Assembly: GCA_964036195.1 (NCBI GenBank)
Contig: OZ038457.1
Location: 9,141,147 to 9,205,146 of the forward strand
Reading direction: 5' to 3'
Source of the DNA: Sphaerolaimus hirsutus
Taxonomy: Eukaryota; Nematoda; Chromadorea; Monhysterida; Sphaerolaimidae
DNA length: 64,000 bases
Part shown: positions 22,346 through 33,131 of the stretch, piece by piece
How positions within the stretch are numbered: the stretch's first letter is position 1
Layout of the letters: each line of letters opens with the position of its first letter
Made by a program: the position numbers and the translations under genes
The notes under the pieces: model-generated
The model's input: only the letters and a program-made list of their open reading frames with translations
Database searches by the model: none
Told to the model about the DNA's origin: nothing

Positions 22346-23705
22346 TAGGGCTCGAAACTCGATTTTTTTCAAACTCGAGTTCGAGTCTCAACCCCAAAAT
22401 TTTTCCGGTCGAGTCGGGCGAGTCAGTGAAAAGTCGAGTCGAGTCAGGCAAAAATCTTGAGTCTTGAGTCGAGTCGGATGCGTTACTTTTTCACATGATA
22501 CTTGCAAAAATGTCAGATACTCAGGGACGTATCCAGGATTTTGGAGCGGGGGGGGGGGGGCTGTTTGTTGACGGAGCCCCCTAAACATTTCCCTCACAGA
22601 CTAAAGAAATAGCGCTAAGCGCTGGCGCCATTTGTAGGCGCCACGCCATGGCGCCATTGGTGTTGGCACTAGCACCAAAAACTGCCGTATTTGTAGGTAA
22701 ATACTCATACATTACACATCGACAGGCAGAAAATTGAGGGTATTGACATAGGTTTGCCTATACCGGGGTATCCAAAGAAAATACCTTCTGAGTGGCAATT
22801 GCGCGCTTGCGCACAAATTTTTTTACAAAACTTTGGAAATTTGTAGTGAAAGTGACATTTTCCTGAACTTTTCTTGTCTCACCCCGGGAAGGGTGGCCCC
22901 CGCCCCCCCTGGATACAACCCTGCAGATACTGGTTTTTCAACCAATGTTTTCACACACACTCTAATGCCAACAGTTGATTTTAATATCAAGCAAAAATAT
23001 AACATTTTGTCACACATGTTCACTTTATTGATGTTGCCACAAACAAAAATGAAGCCAGCCTGTGGATGGAAAACAACACCTTTAAATGACCAGATTTTTT
23101 AATGGCAAAGATTTTTCCAGTTATACCTATTTTAATGGGAGTGTTTGTTTACAGAGGCTGGTGACCTTGTAAAATGCCATGTAAAATGTAAAATGTCATG
23201 CAAAGTGTCCAGAGAAGGTGACAAGACACATACTGCCTAGAAATTGTTGTATTCATATTCATTCATTCATTCAATCCAATAGTGAAGTTCAATCAACTAC
23301 ATTACATCTTTTTGGGTCAGTGCCAACATTGTGGAATGTATTTGACATGGTGTCTGTGTTTCGTTCTGTAGATTTGTATAGCAACTTGAGTTGAGAAACT
23401 TGACTTTAGACATCATTGAATAGATATGACAAGCAATTATATATGCTGCATGCGGTGTGGAAATGCGCTCGCGCGCAAACTTTTTGCAAAATATGTTTAA
23501 AAGTCATATTAAAATTTATATTTTTGATATGATCCAATGGGAAACCCCAACTCGAAATTTGCTGAATTTTCAAGTCGAGTTGGGCAAAAACCTCGAGTCT
23601 CGAGTCTGGGCCATATTTTTCCGGTCAAGTCAGTTGAGTCGAGTTGGCACCCCATTTTTCCCTCGAGTCACGAGTCGAGTCGAGTCGAGTCGAGTTCGAG
23701 CCCTA
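22346..23705. mobile_element. hAT-like element, family I (GAGTCGAGTCGAG arrays)
   Basis: Inverted ends TAGGGCTCGAAACTCGA / TCGAGTTCGAGCCCTA, with subterminal arrays of GAGTCGAGTCG and CTCGAGTC. The flanking sequences GGTGCCAG and GTGCCAAG are a near but imperfect duplication. Confidence 0.7.
22522..22923. mobile_element. Family C hAT-like MITE (CAGGGACGTATCCAGG)
   Basis: CAGGGACGTATCCAGG ... CCTGGATACAACCCTG with perfect 8-bp duplication CAGATACT (22514-22521, 22924-22931). Innermost member of a three-level nest. Confidence 0.88.
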
Positions 23706-23814
23706 GTGCCAAGTGCCAATGGCGCCATGGCGCTGGCGCCCTTTGGCGCCATTCCATCACTAGTTGGGACACGTTTGAAATTCCAATAAATTTAAATCTT
23801 GTGCCCCATTGTGG

Positions 23815-24630
23815 GCATCCCAGGGAACTTGGGTGGTATCAAAAGGTAGCCCTAACTTTTCTCTAAAAGTTCCCTGGGACACCCCCCAGATGTACCCCCT
23901 GTGGGCCATGTAAATGGCCCACATGTTTTTTTATACAAAAGTGACCTGCTCACTTGGGTGGGGACACATTCCAGATTTTGCTCTAATCTGTCTTTTATGG
24001 CCAGATTTCAACCTTGAGGACAACACAGTGTTGGCATACTGGACAATTCTTTATCGAAAAAATCAGATTTGGATAGAGTTATATTAACTTATGATGTCAA
24101 GTTAGTTTACAGTCAGTTTTCTGTTGTTTACAGTTGTTTCTTTTGGTAAACTGACTTAACAAAGCCACCCCCACTTCTCAGACATCGACTATGCCCCCAC
24201 GAACCAGAACAACTCTGAAAAGTGCAATGAGGCACTGCACAGTGAAGGGATAAAAACTAATATGGATTGCTCAAGCACAGTCGGTGTACTGGGCAAGGGA
24301 TTCTGGGAATTAAGCTGTCTGTAGGACACTGGAAACAAAACGTCACGTTAGAGGAGAGTGGTGAATTTTTTTACAATTTTTCCCTGTGTATTGAACCCTC
24401 CACTAACTTGAGAAACGAAAGTGCAAAAATATTAGGAATGAAAAATGCAAAATTTAGTAAAAAATGTGAAAAATTGCACTTTTTTTCGCACCTCCATTTC
24501 TCCAGTTTTTGGAGGGTTCATTACACAGGGAAAATTGTAAAAAATTCACCATACTCTCCTCTAATGTGACTTTTTGTTTCCAGTGTCCTACACACAGCTG
24601 TGTTCCAGTGTCCCAGGGATGCCCGCGATC
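23815..24630. mobile_element. Foldback element with long inner arms
   Basis: Outer ends GGGCATCCCAGGGAACTTGG / GTGTCCCAGGGATGCCCG. An inner pair of roughly 75-base arms (GTAGGACACTGGAAACAAAA... and its inverse, about 24320-24395 and 24525-24600) flanks a spacer. No coding content recognised. Confidence 0.5.
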
Positions 24631-24911
24631 AGGCGCAAAATCCAAATTTATTGGAATTTCAAACTCCCAATTTGAAAGAAAAAGGGGAAATCACATGAAC
24701 TAATGATTTTTAAGATAAAAATATATAAAAAAGTGTGAATAATTTTGAGCAAATATTTTGAAAAAAAAATGTTTCTGAATCACAACAATGAAAGCAACAA
24801 GCAGGCACCAGTTCTGCAAATTGACAGTTGGGAATTCCAAACTCTCAAAATTTATGTCCCAACACAAGTGAACGGGGGTTTACAATCAAGAAAAACTCAT
24901 GAGCTTTGGAC

Positions 24912-25567
24912 GAGGGTTGGTTTTAGTAAAATTCTTTCTACTAAAATTGTATTTATTTTTATAAAAATTGTATTTTATTGTTATTTTATTTTATCCTGAA
25001 ATGTCATTAATAAAATAAAATGAAACATTTTACAATAATTTTACAAAAAATCAGAATCTTGCATGCAAGGACGATGTGCAGGCTAGAAGCATGCAGATGA
25101 ATACAAAAAATCGAACATTTGGATATGCGACATGGGTTGCGACATGGTATCTTGAATATTGACACTCCAGGGGTTTGAATAAATAGCAAATCGAACTTCT
25201 GGAGGGATCGATATCTAAAAACAATTATTTGGGGGGGGGGGGTTGCGGGAGAGGAGGTTCATGTGGGTTCAATATAAAGAATTTTCCTAGGTATGGAATG
25301 AAGAAAAAGGGGAAAGTGAAAATTTTGAGCAAATATTTTGAAAAAAATGTTTCTCAATCACAACAATGAAAGCAACAAGCAGGCACCAGTTCTGCAAATT
25401 GACAGGTAGGAACTTAAGCAACAGGAAATAACTTTTAAAATTCATATGGAATTTTACAAACATTTTTGTACAATATTACTAAATTTTCATTAAATTTTAT
25501 TTTATTCTTAAATTTTCCATTTTATTTTTATTTTATCTTTATTTTTTTTGAGATTTTGCCAACCCTG
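24912..25567. mobile_element. hAT-like element, family H (AGGGTTGG ends, W-rich)
   Basis: AGGGTTGGTTTTAG ... TTTTGCCAACCCTG with perfect 8-bp duplication CTTTGGAC (24904-24911, 25568-25575). Termini consist of AATAAAATAAAAT and TTTTGTAAAATTTT words. Contains a family A fragment near 25165-25320. Confidence 0.8.
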
Positions 25568-25704
25568 CTTTGGACACAATAAACATATGCATATGTGCCA
25601 AAGTTGTTAAAAGTACTGAACATTTGTCAAAGTAAATGTAAATGCAATGTATTTTTGCCCACAACTGAGTACAGGAAACGTGAAGTAAAATTAGTAAACA
25701 TGAG

Positions 25705-27554
25705 CAGGGTTGGCAAAATCTCAGAGAAAAAAAATTGAAGAATAAAATAAAATAAAATGAAAAATTAATAAAATAAAAATACAATTTTAGTAAAATTAGC
25801 ATTTTTGTAAAATTTTAGTACATATTTACAATAATTTGAATGTTTGTTAAATTCTATATAAATTTTAAAAGCTTCTGTCCGGTTTCTTCTGTTTCTATCT
25901 GTCAATTTGAGTAGGTAACTGGTGCCTGGTTGTTGCTTTCTTGTTGTGATTGAAAAACATTTTTGCTGAAAATATTTTCTCATCGTAGAAAATTTTCACA
26001 CCTTTTTATATATTTTCACCTTAAAAATCACTAGTTCATGTGATGTTTTCCCATTTTCTTCATTACATACCTTGAAAAAGCCTATACCTATATTGAACCC
26101 TGGGAACTACACCCCCAAAAGAAACAATAATTTTTCAGCTATCTTTCCCTCCGGCGAGTGATTTGCTACCTATCCAGCCCCCAGAAGGGTCAAAATTCAA
26201 AATACTTGGGTCGCAACCTACGTCACAAGTCCACATGTTCAGGGTTGGCAAAATCTCAGAAAAAAATAAAAATAAAATGGAAAATTTAAGAATAAAATAA
26301 AATAAAATAAAATGGAAAATTGAAGAATAAAAATAAAAATTGTATAAAAATTCGAATTTTTGTAAAATTTTTGTAAAATTGTATAAAAATTCGTATTTTT
26401 GTAAATATGTATAAAAATTCATGTCATTTTTGTAAAATTTTTATATCATTGCTTGAGTTTCTACCTGTTTATTCATCGATCTGGGGGCAGTTCCAAGCTT
26501 TGTAAAGTGTCAAATGTCATGTAAAATGACATGCAAAGTGTCAATCATCATGACAAATGTAAAGTAAAGTGTAAATTGTCATGGCATATAAAAATTCAAC
26601 TATCAATTGTCAAGCAAATTGTATCCAAATCTTATGTTTTGTATCCAAATTATGTTGTTGTTGAATCCAAATCTTATGTGAACGTTTGGATACAAAAACA
26701 TTAGATTTAAATACCAAACATACTATGGATACAAAAACACAACATTTGGATACACAATTTTCACTTTGCATGGCAATTGTAATGACAATTGCCACTTTGC
26801 TTGAAATTTGACATGACACTTGACGTTTTGCATGAGAATTGACACTTTACTTTACATTTGTCATGACAATTGACACTTTGCATGACATTTCACAAATGTG
26901 CCCAGTACACTCCAGTAGTCCTTCTACTGAAAATGCTCACCATTTTTATCAATAATTGTAACTAAACACTTGCAGCCAGCTAACAATACGGGGTAAACAA
27001 CCATTTTGAAAAGTAAGGGGTAAATTTGTCACGGTTTTTCATGTATAGGTCTAATTGTAACATTTTTCTGGTCTTGCATGCATGATTTCGATTTTTTGTA
27101 AAATTTTTGTACAATTTTTGTAAAAATTTTGTAAAATAGTGTCATTTTATTTTATTAATGACTTTTGGGAATAAAATAAAATAAAATGAAACAAGAATAA
27201 AATAAAAATAAAATAAAATTTTTATACAATTTTATACAATTTTACTAAAATGAATTTACCTAAAACCAACCCTGCACATGTTCAAATTTTTCATATTCAT
27301 CTGCATGGTTCTAGCCTGCATATTGTTTTATGTCCTTACAAGCAAGATTCTGATTTTTTGTACAATTTTTGTACAATTATTGTAAAATACTTGTAAAATG
27401 TTTCATTTTATTTTATTATTGCCATTTTGAAATAAAATAAAATAAAACGAAACATGAATAAAAATAAAAATACAATTTTAATAAAAATAAAATACAATTT
27501 TAATAAAAATAAAATACAATTTTACTAAAAAGAATTTTACTTAAACCAACCCTG
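25705..27554. mobile_element. Family H element hosting a second family H element
   Basis: CAGGGTTGGCAAAATC ... AACCAACCCTG with perfect 8-bp duplication AACATGAG (25697-25704, 27555-27562). It is itself inserted in a family G fragment (AGTTGTTAAAAGTACTGAAC at 25602, resuming at about 27563). Confidence 0.85.
26240..27274. mobile_element. Inner family H element
   Basis: CAGGGTTGGCAAAATC ... AACCAACCCTG with perfect 8-bp duplication CACATGTT (26232-26239, 27275-27282). Holds a TGTAAAATG/TTGACACTTTGC palindromic repeat at about 26505-26893. Confidence 0.85.
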
Positions 27555-28016
27555 AACATGAGTCAAATACTTTTTTGCTGGAAAATGTAAAAGTAAGTAT
27601 TTTTGATAGATTTTGCCACAATTTTCACTCAAAATCACTAGGTAAATTTCATACCTTTTGCCCATACACATAAAAGCTTTTGCCAATCAAATTCACTAGT
27701 TCATCTGCTTTTTTGACAATTTTAAGCTTTTCTTGAATATAGACCATATTTCCTTGAAATACTAATTCATATTGGCCATTTGAGGGGGTGGGGTATTTAG
27801 AGGAATTAAGGTATGTGCTTATGAACCAAATTTTGACGATTTATAGATCACCTTTATTATCAGTTTTGGTATGTAAAAGCGTATTCTCTACTACTAGTCC
27901 TCCGAAAATTTCTGGCGAAATAATAACCCCCTCGAATCCCCACCCCTAAAAATCAACCCCCTAAAATTTTCTGGCAAAATAATAAACCCCCTGGGGGTAT
28001 TTCCAGAAAATGGGTA

Positions 28017-28379
28017 TCATGGGTAGTTATTCGATAACAAATGTGCATCATACGAACCGGTTTCCTGATCGTGATGATTAACAGCAACCGCCAGAGCAAA
28101 CAGAAACGAACTCCTTGCCAGCGATGCACCGATAACATACTTGAAGTTGGTAATGCCCCTGTCCGTCCACGGGCCCCAGTGCATCATGGAAACTAGTAAA
28201 AGCATCGTGTACACTGATGTCAGAGATGAACACGCGATCTCGACAAATACAATCAAGCGGCAATACGCGCTCCAATGTGTGTTTTTCAGAATTACCACAA
28301 CTGCCCCATTCATATCGAAGAATGCGATGGCGTCGTTGAGCAGGAAAACAGCTAGGATTGCCATGTGCAGGTGCCCCAC
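28017..28379 (-). pseudogene. Membrane-protein fragment, GPCR-like
   Basis: A 120-codon frame with about four hydrophobic segments: MAILAVFLLNDAIAFF, YCRLIVFVEIACSS, SVYTMLLLVSMMHW and YVIGASLARSSFLFALAVAV. The spacing, the Cys before the third segment and SVYTMLLLVS recall transmembrane helices 2-4 of rhodopsin-like receptors, but the DRY motif is absent. No flanking exon continues it. It may be a receptor pseudogene fragment or one exon of an unrecognised gene. Confidence 0.25.
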
Positions 28380-28844
28380 GTGGCTGTCGATTACCCATCT
28401 GCTTTCATCTGATGTGAATATCCGTGATTAAGCGAGTTTTTGGCCGCCAGCCAAGGGACACTGCGAACCGGGCATAAAACGCACCAATTGATTTTAATCT
28501 GTATTCCTTTTCCGGGCGTCGATCCGATGCACTTGTGTCAGATGTGTCGCTCCTTAAGCCAGTTCGGCAAGTGGACAAGTGAGAAGTAAAATGGCAAATG
28601 CGAAGTGAATTGGCAAAAGCGAAGTAAATTGAGAAGTAAAATGGCAAAAGCGAAGAGAAATTACGTTTTATTTTTATTTTTTTACTTCACTTTTGCCAAT
28701 TTACTTGCCATTTCACTTCACTTTTGCCAGTTTATATTGCCTTTGCCATTTTACTTCTCACTTTTCAATTTGCGGAACTGGCACCTGGCTTGGTTTATGC
28801 CAGACGCATCAACTACGTGCTGCGTTCACAGAAATGCGATAATA

Positions 28845-28985
28845 CCGTATTCACCTGAATAATTCCCCTGGGGAAAAAGTGCTTTGTGGGGTATTGCTGG
28901 ACGAATTGCTTTCTCACTCATCTAACAGGGGAATTATTCAGTTTGGGGAATTACTCATTCGAGTAAATTATTCGAGTAAATACGG
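28845..28985. mobile_element. TA-TSD MITE, family D, short form
   Basis: CCGTATTCACCTGAATAATTCC ... TTCGAGTAAATACGG with TA at both sides; 141 bp. Confidence 0.75.
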
Positions 28986-29623
28986 TATTTAGGTATACTC
29001 AGCGGACATCACACTTAGTATGGAAAGCTACCATAACCCATCTGAATAATGAACCCAAATTATACAGTAGTTTTTCATCAAAATATTTCGTTTTTCTATG
29101 GGAAAAAAAATTACGAAATTTATCACAACATTTTTATTCATTGAATTATGGTACGATTGTGCACGAAACATTGCGGTCCGCCGCATATATCTACGTATTT
29201 ACGATTTATTGTTTACGTTGTTTACATTTTTTCTAATAATTTATATTCACTACTTCCCGAATTTCCCTTCAAAATACGAATGCGACGGTAGTTTCATGAA
29301 CAAAATTGTTACATGACTCAAGTTCATGGTGACCTTTCCTAAAATCTTTAAAAAGTAGCTCACCGCCATGTTTGTTTATCGTAACTGTTGCTTTATCTGC
29401 AGCTTCAAAATTTGAAGGTGCGCCGCTGCGACGCACACGCCAAATGAGGGAAGTAATAAATACAATGCTAGGTTAATGTTTTACAAATTTGGTTGGGATT
29501 ACAGGGCTAATAAAATCATGTAAAATGGCTAATCATGTAAAACTGTCAAGCAAGCTGACTGCTGAATTGCATGACATTTGACACTTGGCATGACATTTGA
29601 AATTCTACAAGGTTTGGTAAATA

Positions 29624-30029
29624 CCGTATTACCTTGAATTAACCCCCCTTGAATTAACCTCCCTCGAATTGACCCCCCTAAAAATGGGCCGGGGAAATAA
29701 TAAACCCCCCTCAAAATACCCCCCCCCCCTTCGGAATGATGTACGTCATGTACGTAATAAATACGTCATGTATGCAATGTTCATGATGTATATTACTGCT
29801 AATTTGCATTGCAGCCTCACATAGACTAGTTTGTGTAGCTATCTACGTTTTTATGTCCAAATATATCATGTTTGGACACATTTATTACCTGTTTTTGGTA
29901 CGCAAATGCCTATTATTTACTACGATCATAACGAAAATTTCTGACGAAATAATAACCCCCCTCGAATTACCCCCCCAATTTTGCTGGTGAAATAATAAAA
30001 CCCCACGGGGGTATTTCGAGGTAATACGG
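29624..30029. mobile_element. TA-TSD MITE, family D, long form
   Basis: CCGTATTACCTTGAATTAACC ... GTATTTCGAGGTAATACGG. The interior ATGTACGTCATGTA...AATAAATACGTCATG is shared with 37251-37626. Confidence 0.75.
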
Positions 30030-30469
30030 TGCGTCTTCGCAACAGTAGTGCGCTGCTTGTGTAAGTGTTTCGACGCCCACTTGCTGATAGTTTACGCGAG
30101 AATTGATCTCTTGACGAGTTTAAAAATTGGTGCCTTTCATCCTCAATATTTCCAGTAATACGCAAAAACAATCGATATTTTGGTGAATCGTCGTTAGGCA
30201 TTCTGCAGTGTTCCCTCATTGTGGCGAGCACCAACAGGGTAAAATACTTTGGTTTTGAAATTTTTCTTTTAAATTGAACGAGTACTGTCAATTGACGTTG
30301 CTCGTGATTTGAAATAAGAAAGAGTTGGGATGCCACTATTCCGAAAATGTCATAATGTTGATGACACAAATAAATTTATTTATCTTTTTCTGGTGGATTC
30401 TTGCGCCTAAGAAGTGCTGAACGGTGTTGTAGTTGCGCACTTCCAATGTCGAGAAAACTTTTTTTATAG

Positions 30470-31290
30470 TCTACTGATCAGTAACGATGGCAAACCTTCC
30501 AGAAAAAAGTATTGAAATTTTTAAGTGTTTTTTCTAAAGTGAATTTTCGAATTTTTTCCCAATTTAATTTTTGAATTTCGAATTTAATTTTTGAATTTTC
30601 GAATTTTCGAATCTTTTTTGGGAATTTTCGAATTTTTTTAGAAAAATATTGAATTTGAAGCTTAAAACACAGTATTTGGACTGTCTTCATGTTTGGAGCC
30701 CCTTTTAACCTTAATTTCACTGTAAGTGAAGCATGACATAACAATTACACTTCACTTTAACATGACAAATGGTAGAAACACTTATGCGGATCAGTTTTCA
30801 CCATTTTCGCTGGGGCTGAATGCCTTTCAAAAACGTATTGTGACTGCCCCTCGGAAAACCCGCAAGAGATTTTTTTGATGGACCGGAGTCTGTATCCGCG
30901 GAAGTAGAGGGCCGCGGTTCTAATTGTTTGGGCGGCTCCGTGCATTCCTAAATGGATGTGATTGAGTCCGCCGCTGCTGCCGCGGATGCCATTTCAATGT
31001 TTTTTTAATGTTTGTTTTTTCATTACATGAGACATTTTCAGACCCACCGCATAGCAATTGTCACTTTATTTAGCACTCTGAACTTAAAACTGCGTATTGT
31101 CACCTTGAATTCCCTGAAAAATTCGAAAACTATTTTCGAATTTTCGAATTTTTTAAAAAATAAATCGATTTTTAAGTGTTTTTTCCAGGGGTGAAATAAA
31201 AATTCGAAAATTATGAAAAAATTCGAAAATTCGAAAATATTTTCGAATTTTCGAATCTTTTTTTGCCATCGTTACTGATCAGTAGTCTAA
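30470..31290. mobile_element. Element with CTACTGATCAGTAACGATGGCAAA ends
   Basis: CTACTGATCAGTAACGATGGC at 30472 and its inverse GCCATCGTTACTGATCAGTAG at about 31265. TTCGAATTTTCGAA arrays lie inside both ends. The middle (30770-30990) has higher GC and a minus-strand frame containing PKQLEPRPSTSADTDSGPSK broken by a stop, possibly decayed coding sequence of the element. Confidence 0.6.
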
Positions 31291-31435
31291 TCACATTGCT
31301 CCCACTTGGGTGAATTTTGTGCACAATTTTTCGCATAACCGTATTTATCAAAATATGGTAGCATCCATTGTACAGCATTCTGTCCGTCCAGTATACCTAT
31401 GATCTAAAGAACACGGTTGGTTCTGCTGATGGATA

Positions 31436-31782
31436 CCGTATTTCTTCTAATGTGCCTACACACACTAGTTTTCACCGTGACTTCGCGTGAAAACTGAAAT
31501 TTTAAAAAATGCAAATTAATGAACACCGTTAAATGATATCATTAAAATAAAATTTGAATTAAGATAAAAAAAATTAAAATTTGCGAATTTGAAAACTAAA
31601 ACACATTTAGCATAAAATAAGAGTAAGCTGAATGTCGCCATGTCGCCATTTAAGTTTTCACACATGTCACGATGAAAACTAGTGTGTGTAGGGCCAATAG
31701 AACGGCATACCTCCAATAGAACGGCAGGTAAAAATGTTGACGAAAAAGATAGAACGGCGCTCTTTTATTAGAATAAATACGG
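31436..31782. mobile_element. Family M MITE (TA TSD) with family E insertion
   Basis: CCGTATTTCTTCTAAT ... ATTAGAATAAATACGG next to TA. Split by 31452-31695. Confidence 0.75.
31452..31695. mobile_element. Family E MITE (3-bp AAT TSD)
   Basis: GTGCCTACACACACTAG ... CTAGTGTGTGTAGGGCC flanked by AAT on both sides. The interrupted family M sequence reads TTCTTCTAATAGAACGG in the copy at 17826. Confidence 0.8.
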
Positions 31783-32442
31783 TAAGTGCCGGAAAACATT
31801 TTCTGAAGTGATGATTTTGTAGAATGATTATTCCTTAAGGTTTCCTATATTTACGTCTCACATTCAGTCGACCGTATTATCTCGAATTACCCTCACCACA
31901 CTTGAGCTCTCAATTCTCAAGCCATCCACAATTGCCCTGATAAATAAAAACAGGCACCCCATGCGGTCAACCAGCTAGGAAGCAGGGCCGCGTACTTCAG
32001 GTGATCAAATTCTGGGCCTACAGCAGGGGATTGTAGGCGGCCAGGAAGCCAGTGCCCATTCATATCCCTGGATGGCTCATTTTGGGGGGTGTGGAGGAGC
32101 ATTGATTGGAAAAAAGTGGATTTTAACGGCAGCCCACTGCTTTGTGCACTATGGGTGTGTTTTGGGCGAGGTGTTGATGTAGAAGAAATGTGGGGATGAG
32201 ATACTGCTCTTGTGTTACTTAAGCTGCATTTGAGTTTGTAAGGTCCATACACACAGGTAGGATAATATGGCCATGGGAATGCAGCATTAAAATCAAATCG
32301 GAGAAACATTTTGAACTGGCTCAAATTAGGCATGTTTACACATGGAAGTCACCACTGAAAACAACCAGGCGCCAGTCCCGCATGTTGACAAATACTTGAC
32401 TCTCGACTCTCTACTTTGCTCTTGACTTTTAACTTGACTCTT

Positions 32443-32585
32443 AACTTTGCCACTCGCGGAATCAGCACCAGGAGGCAGTCCCAAAGTGTTAATTGTGTAT
32501 GTTGAACAAAAGATTTGGAGACACAACTGACACTTTGGGACTGTCCCCTGGTGCTGTTTCTGCAAGTGGCAAAGTCAAGAGTAAC
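32443..32585. repeat. Inverted repeat around TTTGCCACTCGCGGAATCAGC
   Basis: TTTGCCACTCGCGGAATCAGC and AGTCCCAAAGTGT pair with ACACTTTGGGACTG and GCTGTTTCTGCAAGTGGCAAA. A short hairpin-forming element; the flanks contain TTGACTCTTGACT words. Confidence 0.5.
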
Positions 32586-33131
32586 GTGAAAAGTTGAAAA
32601 AACGGGCAAATGTGCGTAACGCGCAGATGTGCGTATCAGGCCTACCCCGCTGGACTGGACCCAGAATTACAATCAGTCAATAAATGAAATGATTACGACG
32701 GCAGACTAGCGCCGGGAATCTTTGTCTCGATTTACCTGCCAAGCTGTCCCATGCATGCTGTTTTGGTTTCATTTGAATAAGTTCATAAAAATATGCCGTT
32801 CAATAGAGGATACATACCTAAATACATTTTTCATACTATATAAGGTACATTTGTCATTTGACAGACCCGCCCTTATACAAATAACTGTACTCTGTTGACC
32901 CTATCACAACACAGAGCAATGTAAATTATAAATTGTTCTTAAAAAAAGTTAATTTCAATAAATTAGATCAGCTGATCGAGGAAGTTTTATCCCCGCACTG
33001 ACAAGTACTGTTCGGAAATTGGCTAGATAGCATGAGCATTACAACAAACCATGCAAATGCGCGCACGCACTCGCCCAAACAATGGCTAACAAATCACAGC
33101 TATGGGTAGCACGCCATGGCGCTGCGGAGTC

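Larger units (their letters stand above)
21847..23762. mobile_element. Family B hAT-like element with two further nested elements
   Basis: TAGTAAGAGTTAGGACTAG at left and GGCGCCATTCCATCACTA at right, with perfect 8-bp duplication GTTGGGAC (21839-21846, 23763-23770). Carries GGCGCCATGGCGCC arrays and hosts the GAGTCGAG element 22346-23705, which in turn hosts 22522-22923. Confidence 0.85.

Noticed and set aside
30757-30945. 62-codon minus frame MHGAAQTIRTAALYFRGYRL as a gene
   Set aside because: Lies inside an inverted-repeat-bounded element; a different frame with a premature stop looks more protein-like, so at most decayed element coding sequence.
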